Below are positions 44,145-56,388 of a stretch of DNA of 64,000 nucleotides, in pieces. The notes beneath the pieces are model-generated. The model was not told where the DNA came from. It was given only the letters and a program-made list of their open reading frames with translations, and made no database searches. This DNA is from Stropharia rugosoannulata (taxonomy: Eukaryota; Basidiomycota; Agaricomycetes; Agaricales; Strophariaceae), in NCBI GenBank assembly GCA_028532985.1, contig JANCIK010000002.1:3844001-3908000 (forward strand), in the 5' to 3' direction. Position numbers and translations under genes: made by a program. Position 1 is the stretch's first letter; every line of letters begins with the position of its first letter.

Positions 44145-44869
44145 ATGTCGTTATCTTCTTCTGAATCTACGCCCGTTGCCAGTAAAGAAACCGGGCCACC
44201 ACTCTCAATACCAATTGGCTCTTCAATCAAAAAGGTCCAGTTTAATACGCCTGAATCTCATGAGGAGCCCAAACAACGGCGCCCACCGATCCGTCGCCCA
44301 CCGATCCGCCGCCCCATGAAAATGTATGAGCCCAATTGCACTCCCCTAAACGTCTATGGCTTCTATATTCCTCAAGAAGTAGTTTACCTATTTGGCAAAT
44401 ACCACGCTGGGTATGGCTTTGCAGACCCTGTGGATCCTTCCTTTAGTCAGGACTTTTTTGAGTGCAAGGGGTTTACGATGAGCGGTATATACTGCCGAAA
44501 CTTATTTCCTCATATTCCCCTGCGGTGGGAGAGAGCGTTCAGTATAATTGCCGACGTGGACGGCACGCCCACCAACTTGCCCGCTCTTGTCCTTGGTTTC
44601 CGTTACGATGGGAAAGACATTATCGATGTTACAAATTCTGAACACATTGATGAAATCAAGCGAGTTTTGCGTATACAGAATCAAGAACCGCAGTGGTTTA
44701 CCACATATGGGTCTCGCATTCCTCATTCTCTATGTTCTAGGATCGTTCGAAGTGAGTGCGTCTGTTGACTTTACATGTTCATTTTTGACTCTTTTTCATG
44801 ACTCCAGTTTCCCCACCTTACGGAGAAGAAGAGAAACCCGAGGATCCAAGTAGGACTGATTCTGAATGA
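44145..44869 (+). CDS. Unknown family protein, intact copy, 222 aa
   Basis: Exons 44145-44751 and 44808-44869 (56-nt GT/AG intron) join into 223 codons. The first 60 residues are low complexity with a duplicated PPIRRPPIRRP. A folded-looking domain follows: KMYEPNCTPLNVYGFYIPQEV, HAGYGFADPVDPSF, MSGIYCRNLFPHIPLRW, ADVDGTPTNLPALVLGFRYDGKDIIDV and HIDEIKRVLRIQNQEPQWF. The C-terminus is acidic (GEEEKPEDPSRTDSE). I know no family for it. Two related copies lie 1-1.5 kb upstream, separated from it by the patchwork pseudogene, so the locus has grown by local duplication. Confidence 0.7.
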
Positions 44870-45468
44870 AGATTTCCTTTTCTTCTTTCTTTCTGTGCAT
44901 AGCGAGCGTTCAGTGAAGGCGCGTACTATAAATAGAACAGACGCTGCCAGTGTAGTCGTCCAGTGTACTTACATATGGTCACGAACCTGGAACGAGCACA
45001 AATGTTCTAAGTAAATAAGTATGAAAAATGAATATTGCAGTCTGCTTAACGAGTTTCTTACGGCGACTCCGCGTGATGATGGAGTCCAAGAATCCCCACA
45101 ATACATTACAGAAAATTCCTGGGCAGTCTATTTCCAACATTTTATCTTTCAAAGTGTGCAGTTTCCGTCGTAGGTTACATGTCGAGGTGTACAGTAAGTA
45201 CTCAGACGTAGACTATCGAGTAAACAACTGAGGTGTGTAGGCGTCGTGGACGCGAAAATATACTGGTCAAATCATATGTAAAGTACGGAAGTAAATGTAT
45301 AAGTATGGTAAGTGATAATGTAGAGGTCAAGGGTTCGAATCTCCACATTACAGTAAACGTTGCGGTGTTGGCTAGTGACTCCTTATCTTAGCGTTACATT
45401 CAGTGTTATTTCTTTCTTTACATTGCTCCCGTCGCGACATAGAAACAAAAGAGCAAGTGTTTACAAAT

Positions 45469-46954
45469 TTAACATTTCGTGTTGGCGTAGACTTGCGTAG
45501 TGAAGCACTAAAATGACTGTCAGCGAAGCATAGCAAAGAGGTTGCGATACTGACGTTGTAGTTGTCCGCGTTGATGACTTTCTTTGAGTCAGCAAGTGCC
45601 TGGTCAGCAGAGCAGCCGTATGTGACGTCGTCCGTGCCCGAAAGTGCATGGGTAAGCTAAGCGTCCTGTTAGATACGCTTGGGACTGGCGAGTCGAATCA
45701 TAGATACTTACCTCGTGCAGAGTCGTCCCGCCTCGGATGTTGCGGGAGGCGACGGTCGTGCCAGAGCAAAGATTGGTGGTGGCGACTTCGTTGAAGAAGA
45801 TGCTGCAGAAGTATACCTATTCGCGTCGTTGTCAGCCCTGTACATAACACCAAATGACGATAGCAGTTGGATAGCAGCTTACATTGGTGGTAGAGATAAC
45901 AGTGTAGGCAATGACGCCGCTGCTGCAGCCGTTGTAGGAGTCCACGCAGCTCAATCTGTAGAAGGAATATTAGTCTTCTGATCATTTGCACAAGTTGAGA
46001 GGGACGACGTACGTGCGCGAGCTCGAGTTCTCGTTGGCTACTGCATTCAGGACGCTGGTGACCTTGGAGGTTGCGGTCGCGCCGAAATAGGCCTTGTAAA
46101 GGGAGTCACTGGCTCCCTTGCTGCTGATGTAGGAAGATGCGATAGAGGCGAGGCTTTTAGCTTCCGTGTAGCTGTTCGTCGGTCATTACAGTTCTCTGAG
46201 AAAATAATTTTGACTTATGCTGACCTAGAATCTATGAAGGTCTTCTTGCTTGAAGTAGTGCAGATGTTCTTGGCGCGCTTGTCGAGGATCTCGAGTTCGC
46301 GACGCTTGATGTCGCCCGTGATTTCCACTTCGATAGTGTTCGCATCTGCGGTTTGCTTAGCGAAGTTGCTGACAACCTTGGCTTGCATGCCAGAAGCCAT
46401 GAGGAAGGTAGACACGGGCTCGAAAGAGAACTTTCCGGTGCCTGCTGCCTCGAAGTCGTACAGGTTGGCAACTGATAGTCCATACGTTAATTATATATTG
46501 CTTAGAATTCATTGATACTATTTACTGACCATTGTGAGAGACGGTCACAGTTGCACCAGAGTCGATGTTGACAAATGCAGAGTCATCGATGTCCTCCAAT
46601 GATACAGAGAGCTATTTTTTTTTTAAAAAAAAGAATGACGGTCAGTCAAATGAGGTTAGAAAGGGCTAGAAGAAATTATACCTTAATTCCGGTGAAAGGC
46701 ACAGCGGCACCGTTCTTGGTGACAGTGAAAGACTTAGTGGGCAGCTTCTCATCCAGGATGGTTCCGTACTTGAGGATCTTCACGGCCTCAGCGCCTATGT
46801 TGGTGACAGTAGCAGTGAACTTGAGATCATCCACTGAAGAGACAGAGGTCGAAGGCGTGGTGACCTTGACTAAGAGTCCTTCGGCCCTCTTGAAAGGAGT
46901 CGCCAATGAACTCGCAGCTAGAGTCAGGCAGACAAGGGAGGCGCGGAAGAACAT
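45469..46954 (-). CDS. Secreted M35 metallopeptidase (deuterolysin / peptidyl-Lys type), 359 aa
   Basis: A zinc endopeptidase secreted for external protein digestion. Exons 46954-46682, 46611-46530, 46471-46225, 46171-46013, 45955-45883, 45816-45712, 45656-45555 and 45507-45469 join into 360 codons. The signal peptide is MFFRASLVCLTLAASSLA. A propeptide runs to about residue 190 and ends in a KRRELEILDKRAKN processing-type region. The mature domain has the M35 zinc site HELTHA followed by GTDDVTYG (the third ligand Asp of the aspzincin group) and conserved cysteines (SCVDSYNGCSSG, FCSIFF, YGC, NCF, TKC). The start at 46954 gives a better signal peptide than the in-frame Met 10 codons upstream. 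The middle exons split the zinc motif, HE|LTH. Confidence 0.92.
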
Positions 46955-47015
46955 GTCAGATACAGAGAGTGTCGAAGCTTCCAACTGCTTTCTGGATCTC
47001 TCCTACAACCCCCTG

Positions 47016-47023
47016 CTTTTATA
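47016..47023 (-). promoter_or_regulatory. TATA box of the M35 peptidase gene
   Basis: TATAAAAG on the - strand lies about 62 nt upstream of the ATG at 46954, within a C-rich context. The spacing agrees with the other TATA boxes in the window. Confidence 0.6.
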
Positions 47024-48563
47024 GCATTTCCATCCGCTCACCATTGACAAAGACATGCAAATGCGCGTTTGTATTCCGTCCAAACCTAGAGCACCACAGC
47101 GAGTATGAGCTGATAAGCCTGTTTAGGAAGAGATATATTAAGCGACGCTGTTCATGCGGTCGACAGAGACGATTAGCAACACTAAAAACCAAAAATCTTG
47201 TGCTCACCGTCACATTGCGCACCTCCGTTGTAATAGTTGTTCATGGCAAAAAGAGGCAAAATAACTTTATCATTTCATGGGCGCTTCTCTCCATATGATC
47301 ACCCACTTCTTGACCTTGGCTTTCGGAGCGGTAGATATACTTCATAGAGTTAGTAGCCACGAGTATAACCCCCGAGGTTTTATGCAGCATTGAAGGAGTG
47401 GCGAGCTAAAAATAGAACAGTGGATGTCGTCTGGACTGTACGGTATCAACTCTCGAATTTGTGAAATTAAGCACTGATTCATTTGATGACGGCGGGACAT
47501 AGCTTTGAAGGGAGTATAGAGCAAACCGAGAGTCGTCGCTGGAACAGACAAAAAATCGGACGCGAAGTATGCTCCTGCCAGCTCAATACATAGTAGACAA
47601 CGCGTTTGCGCCTCTTGAGTTGCCTCTGAGCGTGCGAGACACAGGCGCTACATCATTGCCTTTGCGTGCAATTCCTCCGCTTAAGTTAGAGCCAACGCAT
47701 TGAAGAAACATATGGTTGGACGCACAGTGCCCGACGTTGCAGTGATAAGGGAGGATAAGAGGCAATCCAGAAGGTAACGACGGACTTGGCACACACACGC
47801 TCTAGCTATCGAACAGATGTGTTGTCTTCGTCACACAGTACCAGTGAATTCTAGAGAAGCAGCTAAAAGCGGGGCCGTACAGCAAGAAAGATTATTGCAG
47901 CTGCATATTGTTTTGAATGCCAAGATTTATGGCTCATGGTCGGTGAAATTGCACTGAGGCCAGATAACAAAGGTCGTAGTCACGGGGAGCGTAGAGAGAG
48001 GAGTAGAATGCAGAATTATGGCGCAGTATGTGGTATCTCAGGAACCCGACGATTTGAAAAAGGCTGTTAGCAGAAGCAAATGCAGATGAATGTCCAAGGT
48101 CAACGAGCTTGAAAGAGGAAAATCGGGACCGAACTTTGTATTTTCCAGCTCCGAATCAACTGGCAATTTCCTCAAAAGAAGGATACATACTTAGATTTAC
48201 ATGTTAATAAGTATTGAGTTATAATAAGGTTCAGAATACATATCTGTTCAAAGTCTAATCTAATTCCTACTTCATCTAATTATTTTCAAGGTGCATGTAA
48301 GTACTTGTGGTGCCAAAGACATTGGATGTTGGCAAAGGTCGGCAAGACTCGGCAATACATGGCATTGAATGCCGAATGGACTGTCAGAAGAAGCGGTCCG
48401 CAGAAGACCGGCTGCCATCTTGCTTTCACTCATTCCTTTGGACATCGCTATTTACATGCTTTCATAGTCTATTCAATACTTCATTGCTCTTAAATCTATA
48501 CGGATTGCGGCACAACGGCCTTCACACAGACCGCCTGGCTAACCATCATACCTGGGGTGACAA
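47024..48563. other. No gene recognised
   Basis: A 1.5-kb gap between the divergent M35 peptidase (-) and methionine aminopeptidase (+) genes. It should hold both promoters. Only short frames are present. Confidence 0.45.
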
Positions 48564-49950
48564 ATGCTCGGCGTCAGAGGCTTTTGGAAACAGATATCAT
48601 GTGCAAGGCCGCATCGCCCTTCGCTAAAGGGACCTAGGCTGCACACTGGATTCCCCATTCGCCAATTCAATAGCTCTCGAGATGCAGATGATACCCCAGA
48701 CAGCGCATATGAGGATTTTGGGGACTACGAGGTCATCCTGCCTGAGGAACCCTTCGTCTTTGGTGTCGCGCATATACCACCTCGTTCCGTGCCAGACCAT
48801 ATTACCAAGCCCCCATATGCGCTGACGGCGGATGGCATACCGGACCAGACCCCACGACGCAACTCGGGCAGAATTACGCTGGGTGGAGAGTCTGAATCCA
48901 GGATCCGGAAGGCAGCGCTCCTAGCAAAGAAAGTGCGAGAGTTCTCTGCAAACCAAGTAAAGGTACGCGTTGAATTGAATATGTCTTCTGAATGGTTCTT
49001 GGGCTCACTTTACTTCTGTGGTGAAGGTTGGATCTACAACAAATGAGATTGATAGTGCAATTCACGAATTCATTATCTCCAACTCAGCCTATCCTTCTCC
49101 CCTCCGCTATCAGGGCTTTCCGCGATCCTCATGTACTAGGTATATGGGCATCTGATTTTACATAATGTCAATATTAATCTTCCCTTTCTTCAGTATTAAC
49201 AACATCATTGCCCACGGGATACCAGACAAGTAATATTGGCCCCCAAATCTCCTCTATACGTTAAAGCTGATGCACCTATCATCCGCAGCCGCCCTCTCCA
49301 TAACGGAGACATTCTCAACATCGACATAACCGCCTACCTCAATGGCTACCACGGCGACACCTCTCGGACATTTTTTGTTGGCGACGTCGACGCCGCCGGC
49401 CGCGAGCTCGTTGACGTGACGAACGAAGCCCTCGAACGCGCCATCGCCGTATGCGGGCCCGGGCGTCCGTTCAGAGCCATCGGAAAGGCGATTCACGACT
49501 GGATCGCGGACAAGAACTATTCTATCTCCGAACAGTTTACAGGGCATGGAATCAACAAGGTTTTTCACTGCGCGCCCTGGATACTTCATCATCGTGTGTA
49601 CTGACCTACTCATCACCCACTATATACTGATGATCGTTGAATAGTAAATGATGAGCCGGGCATCATGGAACCCGGCCACTGCTTTACTATTGAGGTCAGT
49701 AGATTGTGCGCCACAGTCTGTTATCTTGACCTATTTTCTGACTACCCATTCCATAGCCTGCTATAATTCAAGGTAAAAATTCGCGAGGCTGGATATTCCC
49801 AGATGGGTGGACTGCATCGACAGAAGTACGCCATGCCATAGTTCATCATTCAAGTATAATCTCACACTTTCGTAGAACTGTGCTAGGAGTGCGCAAGCGG
49901 AACATATGGTCCTCATCACAGAAAGTGGTGCGGAAGTACTGACGCGATGA
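48564..49950 (+). CDS. Methionine aminopeptidase type 1, probably mitochondrial, 348 aa
   Basis: Removes the initiator methionine from new proteins. Exons 48564-48962, 49027-49139, 49194-49229, 49289-49593, 49645-49694, 49757-49825 and 49876-49950 join into 349 codons. The N-terminus is Arg-rich without acids for about 40 residues (MLGVRGFWKQISCARPHRP), as in a mitochondrial targeting sequence, and lacks the zinc fingers of cytosolic type 1 enzymes. The pita-bread domain shows NNIIAHGIPDN, and its five metal ligands are in NIDITAYLNGYHGDTSRTF (two Asp), GHGINKVFHCAP (His), EPGHCFTIEP (Glu) and VLITESG (Glu). An insert-free type 1 core supports MAP1D-like identity. The first Met was chosen because it gives this presequence. 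Confidence 0.92.
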
Positions 49951-50086
49951 ACAGGCTATTATACATTTTGTGCAAAAGAGAACTACTTTTAGCCGCGCGG
50001 CCACTGTGAAGCAAGACGGTACTACTAACATAGCAAAAGAGATGAAAAAAGAAATATAATCTAAGAACACAAATTTAAAAACCCGT

Positions 50087-53000
50087 TCATGAAGGAAGCT
50101 TCTCGTGAAGGAAGTTCAGTAGTATTTGCGAAATATCGACTCCAGGCTTCCCAATGATTTTGTCGCTTGCTGCGATGATTGGCTTCGCTTTTCCTAATAG
50201 GGACTGTAGGTCCGCTGTCATCTCGCCCGTCATCCCCCTCCGCATCCGGGTAGCCAATGACGACCGCGGCGCCCTCCGCTCCTTAACGCTCTCCATCCTC
50301 GTCGTGTCCATAGCATGTTCGTCGGTATCTGCGTCCATCTGCTCGCTTTCTGAGTCGGGTTTGGAGAGCCACATAGCAAGCTGCGTCGCTGCGTATAGCA
50401 GAATCTCCTCGAGGTTCCTTCGCGCAATGACCACGCCCTCCTTCACTCCAAGTGGAGTATTATACGACCCAGAGATGGTGCTGGGGTCGACGATGCTCTG
50501 GCCAGCTGGGCGCTGAACGAGATTGCGCAGGATATCCAGTGTGCGATTGCCCAGCTCCAGTAGAGTACCCAGCGATGCAGGTTCGCCCAGCACAATTTTC
50601 GAATGCTGAAAAAAGGCTTCAATTAAATTATATTTAGTATACAGAATAACAAAGACATACCGGTATGACAACCGCATATGCGATAGGCCAGTCATCTGGG
50701 CCGTTCACGAGTACTTTGTCTGCGCGGGTGATTGTGATGAGTGCACCAACAATATTTGACGACAGTTGGAACAAGCGGTGGATCAAGTGCATGACGAATG
50801 GGTTCTTGAGCGGGTCCGTGTCCTGCTGGGACTTCTCGTATCTGACCCGCTCCTCGTGGGTTATAGGCTCATAGAGACTCGCCAGGTGGTTTGGGTGTGT
50901 GATAGCATAGTTGATTTGCTGGAGGAGCTTCAAGGCATACTCCGTAAACCCTCTCAAGATCCTCTCGACGGTCGGGTTGGGCTTTGCCGCTGTCGGTACA
51001 CTCGCAGCGATTGCAAAGAACAGATTGACGACTTGGTCAATCTCTTCTAGGAATGGCAAGGTCAGAGGATCCGCATTCGTCCACGCTAAGGTCCGCTCAA
51101 TCTGGGGCCAGTACAAGGTAACAAAGCCCACCGCCTCCGCATCAAAGTAGTGATTTTGCTTCCCGATTATGTTGATGACCATCGCGACAACTGAGAGCAT
51201 CGAGCAGTACGCAAGATGAGCGGGGCTGCGTTGATTTGGCAACTCGGGTAGCACGGCGTCGATCATACCGTCACTAATAGCAGAACTTATGAAGTTATTG
51301 CTGTAGGCTGGCAGGATCCCTTCACTTGCAATACGCTCTGCACCGGCAACGTTCGCGGCTAAAGCCATATGGAACAATAGGATATGTGGCGAGTACAGTG
51401 GCTGTTTTCGAGAAAGGAGGAGGGGTAGATCCGACAGGCCAACAAGATCGATGTGGGTCAACAAATCTAGACTGCCACGAATGACGTTCGACTCTTGACA
51501 ACGGGACAACCAATAGGTCGAGGAGGCGTCTATATCCGGCCGAATACATTGCTCAAAGACAGATACAAGGAGTTCCATGTCCCTGTCAATATCCACATCT
51601 GCTCTACTACGGGCTGCCAGGAAAACTGTGCTTAGAGCGTCAATGACAAATGCTAAAGTTGTCTCCACCGTTTGTGCTAAGGTGAGGCGCTGTTCTGCAT
51701 TCAACGTCTTTGGCCTGTTCAACATACTGCGGCCCTGTTTCGCGACAAAATAGACTATCTGTAACAGAACTCTGTGGAATGGATTTGGCAGTGTAGACAG
51801 CAACGACCGGGCAAGTGATTGAGCTTCGCTTGAGACAATGTTACGCAGATTACGAACAAGTTCCATAAACGATTGGACTTCGGGCTTCTTGTCCGTCGAT
51901 GAGAACCAAGCTACTTCCAGCAAAGCTAATACTAATGACAGCCTAGAGCTATGAATGGTCGCCATCATATCCCCACTCCTGTTCTCTGAGGCTATGTCAA
52001 AGGAGGTCGAAGCGGCGATCGAGAGGAGATGAGGCCGAACAGCGGTGTCCGTCCTGAGGAATGGAATGACCTGTTTCAACAAGGTAACCCATGACTCCAA
52101 TAGCGCAGTTTCTGCATGAACAAGCGAGAGATTTAGATTGATTGATAACACAAGCTTATCCGCCTCTTCGACAGGGTCTTCCATAGTGTTCACAGCAATA
52201 GGATAGGCTTCCAGACGAGTGCGGAGCAAGAACGTTGAGAAGGCGAAAGAGTCGCCATAATCCCGCTCACTGACGGGATCTTGCACTTCAAGCTGTTCGA
52301 GTGTCAGGCCAGGGAAACGGCTAGACAGTATGGCTGTTGCTTTATCGTGTAGATTAGGCGCGTACGAGCTGGGAGATACTTCTGCCAACAGGTCGGACAA
52401 TTTCTCTTGATTCTTCAGATTCGGCTCCAGTTTAGAGTAGCTGAGGGGTTTCTTGATAGGCACTTCGCTTCCGTGGAGCTGCAGATGTAGTCCAATATCC
52501 TGAGTAAGGATGTGAGTAGCATATGCTTTAACGAGGGTCCTGTATGCGTGGGCCTGGACGGATTCGTGTAAGGCAGAGCGGCGAATGCCCTCAATGTAGA
52601 CCGTCTCCGTTGTCTCGTATGTTGGGACGGGGCCAACTTCCTCGCATGCAACTGAAACGACGATGTTCCAGAACTCGTTATCTTTTCGCAGAGGCTCTAC
52701 GGCCATTTTATGCTCCAGAGCGTGTTGCCAAACAGCATCCAAGAAACGGAAGATGCAGGCAAGCAAAAGTGGATTTGCCTCCCATAGTTCTTTCCATCCC
52801 ACTATGATGTTGCGCGCTACCTCCAAAGCACTAGATGGCCGACTGAGAATGTCTTCTTCCTCCATAGTTTTTGCCTTCTGTTCCTCTTTCTTTTGTTCCC
52901 TTTCCTTTTCCTTTACGCATTTCTCTCCTTCAATGGCCTTGGTCTTGTCGAAATCGAGAGAGGAGCGTGATTTGCCCGTGACGAACAGCGTCGCAAGAGC

Positions 53001-56000
53001 CGGCTCATTGTCAACCGAGAGCGCGACAAAGTGCCAGATGGCCTTGCGCAGCGACAGGTCATCATATGGATGCTGGATGATGCGGATGAGAGTTGACACA
53101 GTTGCCTCCGGGTCAGACAAGTGGCCAATGATGGTCGGCGCCGCGGGCTGCGAGCCGCTCAGCGAGGTCGAGAGCGCATAGAGCACTTGCGCGGCCTCGA
53201 TCGGTACGAGCAGACCGAGCGCCCGTTCGGGGATATAGCTCGCGAGCACGTCGATGGGATCGTTGCGCGCGTGCATCCCTTCATGCACCTGAGTGGTCAG
53301 CATAGGCGCACAGAGCGCCTGCTCGAGCAGACATGCGCGACCCTCCATCCCAGCGCGCGCCTTGTGCACAAGCACGACGCGGCATAGGCGAAGCTGGGAC
53401 TGCAACAGGAAGATGAGGCGCCGCACGTCAAGGTGGCGCCGCGCGGCGAAGAGCATTCGCATGACCTGCAGACCGGAGCTCACGCACGATACGAGCGGGC
53501 TGATGGTAGAAGTCGTGGCCTTGAAGAGCAGAATGTCGGCGACGGCGCTGCTGAGCGCGGCGTACGGGCGGCCTTCGATTCCAGGCGGCGTGTGCTCGAG
53601 CACGCCAACGAACAGTGCCGCAACGCGGTGCCCGATCTCGAAGCGGTCCCCAAGCTGCACGTACTTCCACCCCATGTGCTCAATCCAAATTTCGCTGTGC
53701 ACAAAGCGCAGCGCGCGCAAGAGCACCTCCTCCTTCAGTTGCAGCAGTTTCGTGTTTTCGGGTACGATCGACACGGCTGCTTCACGGAATAGAGCGCTGA
53801 CGAGCTGCAGCAGTGCGAGGGTCATGGTATACTGCCCCGTCGCGCGTTCCGCAGCTAGAGCACGTGCAGCTCCCCCAGGAGTGCGCTCGCCGGCGCTGAA
53901 AAGCGCAGTTGTTGACCGCACGTACAGCCATACACGGTTTGCGTAGCTTGGAAGGGCGAGCAGCGCTGAGAGTACGCTCAGTGCCGACGTGATGAGGCGA
54001 GAGGGATGCTGTCGCGTTCGTGTATTTACACGTGACAGGGCCTCCTCGAGAATCATCGTTGTGAGCTGCACAAGGTCGGGCGGGACCACCTCGAGCATGG
54101 TGTGGCACACGACCGGGGCGCCGTCCTCCAGCGATTGCATAAGCGCGCCCGCACGGTCAGGGTTCCCCTTCACCAGACTGCGCACGAGATCCAGTGCGTC
54201 AGTGATGGTCGCTTCGTCGTTCTCTGCATCAATCTCGATGCCAATATCTCCTATCCTGAGCGCCTTAATCTGTGCCGTGTCGCGCTTTCCGAATGACACA
54301 TCCTGGTAACTCCCCCCCGAGCCATGGTCCATTCTCCGCCGGTTGACGTAGTCCGTTAACAGCTCCAGGATCACTTTCCACCCCGAATGTTCGTGTTGCC
54401 AGCACACAACAACATGGTCACCGCCGTCACCGCTAAGCAGGCGCCCTATACATCGTGCTGGTATGGTAGAACCACCGGGGACGCGGATAGGACGAAGGTT
54501 GATATACGTGATTCCAGGATTTCCGGAGCTGTAGCGTTCCGTCTGCCTCTCGTAAAGAGCATGGGCACCCGTACAGGCACTGACAGGAATTACCTGCGAG
54601 TATGTTGATAGTTGGGCGAAATAGTGGTAGACGAATCGGTCACAGATGATACGTTCTTCGGAAAGCAGTTCCTCCTGTTCAATGTCCGCGGTGTAGAGAG
54701 GATCTGTGTCAAGAAATCCAGCGCCCGTCATAGCACGCAGCAATCTTATCAACGGTCGCACTTGAATAGGAAAACGGGATCGCGCAACATCAAATATTGC
54801 TCTGCGTGCAATACCGTGGTGCCAATCGGTGTCCCAAAATTGTTTACATATATCTGAGACGGAAGCACTCTCGCTGCGGCCGAACAGAGCTATCCAAACT
54901 TCAACAAGACCGTCAAAGTCGGGTACCAGCTCAACGGGTACAAGTTCCACCAGAGCGGTAATGAGACCTACATACCATGTCAACATGAGACGACGAGTAG
55001 CAGCAACAATTTTTTTTTACCTTTCAACACAGACCTGAAAGCAATGGCATTGGGATCTGTTAATGATGAACCAGTTTTGAGTGCAAGAGCGGTGACGAAT
55101 AAGGGGGAGTTGGTAAGGAGGTTGATGAGGAGACTGAATAAGCCAGCTTCGGGATCCAGACAGGCTTTCGCCATTTGCTTGTATATCGGTTCCCGGTCTT
55201 TGGAGTAAGACCGCCCAGATGATGAGTTTATGTGGTCAAAAAACGTTTGATATGAAGTTGGGATATCCTGCACTTCGGCCGCCTTGCTGCAAAGTCGGAA
55301 CAGAACAAAGGTCCAGGCGAGGTAAGTACACGAGTACTGGCTGTCGGCGTGGTTGATAATGAGGTCATGGAGGTCCTTCAGACTCTCGGGAGAAGAGAAA
55401 TATATGTTGGAACGCGATGGTGTTTCTGACAGTTCAATGGAGTCAACTTCACCGACAGTTTCTAGTTCCAGAACTTCAATGGTAATCAAAATCCAGATGG
55501 CTGCACAGTCTTCTTGTAGCTGCCGGCTTTCGTCATCCAAGAGAAGAGTGCTGTTTCTTTGCTTGGAGCCTAGATTAGTGTTGTACGCTGCTTCAAATAT
55601 CTTCAGGACCATGGCACCGCTGCAGGGAACATACCCCCACATGATCCAGAATAACAGCTCGAGTAGAACCAGCTGTTCCCGGAGATTTTGCTTCGCCCAC
55701 GCTGTGGCTGCCTTGGGGTCTTGCAGGTATTTCTCTGGAAGAGTGACTTGGGTTTTGTGCAGATATTCACGAATGACTGAATCAGCAAACTTGTCTCCGT
55801 CGGGAACAGCTCGTGGAAGGAGGTCGGCGGCGATGTCATACAGGATATCCTGTGGGTTTGCTTTGGCACGGAAGAGAGGGAGTAACACGCGAAACGTGTG
55901 GAGGTATTCCGAGGAGAAGAATGGCCCTATTGCTTCCACGAGATCGGCGACCATAGAATCCGAATCAGATGTCGGGGGAAGGCCTTGGTTGTAAAGGAAG

Positions 56001-56388
56001 GAACGCAGCAGAATGAAGGCTTGGATTTCGTCGATTTGGAACTTGTTGCTCACAGCAAAGATATATTCCTTGTCCGCATCCTCAACATGCATCGACACGT
56101 CGTCTGCAAGTTTCACAGTGCCACTCTCTATGATCTTCCTTGACGCACTTGCAGGTTTACCAAACTTGTTTGATACACTTCCCAACACTGCCTCTCGCGC
56201 ATTTACGCGCTCTTTAAGCTCGGGAATTTGTTCTGGACGTAGTGGCCCATCTTGTCCCGACAGAGTCAAGTGAAGTGCCGAATAAGTTCTGTGTAGCAAA
56301 CATGAGTTGCTTTGGGCTGTGCAACCGCGTTGATTGAAAGTACGCACACATCTATGAGGTCTGAGCGTGCGGTGATATCGCCTGACAT
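50087..56388 (-). CDS. Nup188-type scaffold nucleoporin, 2044 aa
   Basis: A large structural protein of the inner ring of the nuclear pore. Exons 56388-56348, 56288-55021, 54967-50661 and 50605-50087 join into 2045 codons. Exon 3 alone is 4307 nt without an internal stop. The sequence is helical throughout, with no membrane segment. Early landmarks are TYSALHLTLSG, IIESGTVKLADDVSMHVEDADKE and NKFQIDEIQAFILLRSFL. The stretch FWDTDWHHGIARRAIFDVARSRFPIQVRPLIRLLRAM marks the Nup188/Nup192/Nup205 group. Length and these motifs favour Nup188, while Nup192/205 is the alternative. A Lys/Glu-rich charged insert is near the middle (about residue 1090). Short exon 1 is supported by the phase and by a Met start (MSGDITARS). 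Confidence 0.78.

Noticed and set aside
53293..55994. + strand frames of 213-217 codons
   Set aside because: They are antisense to the nucleoporin exons in a GC-rich part and have no recognisable domain.
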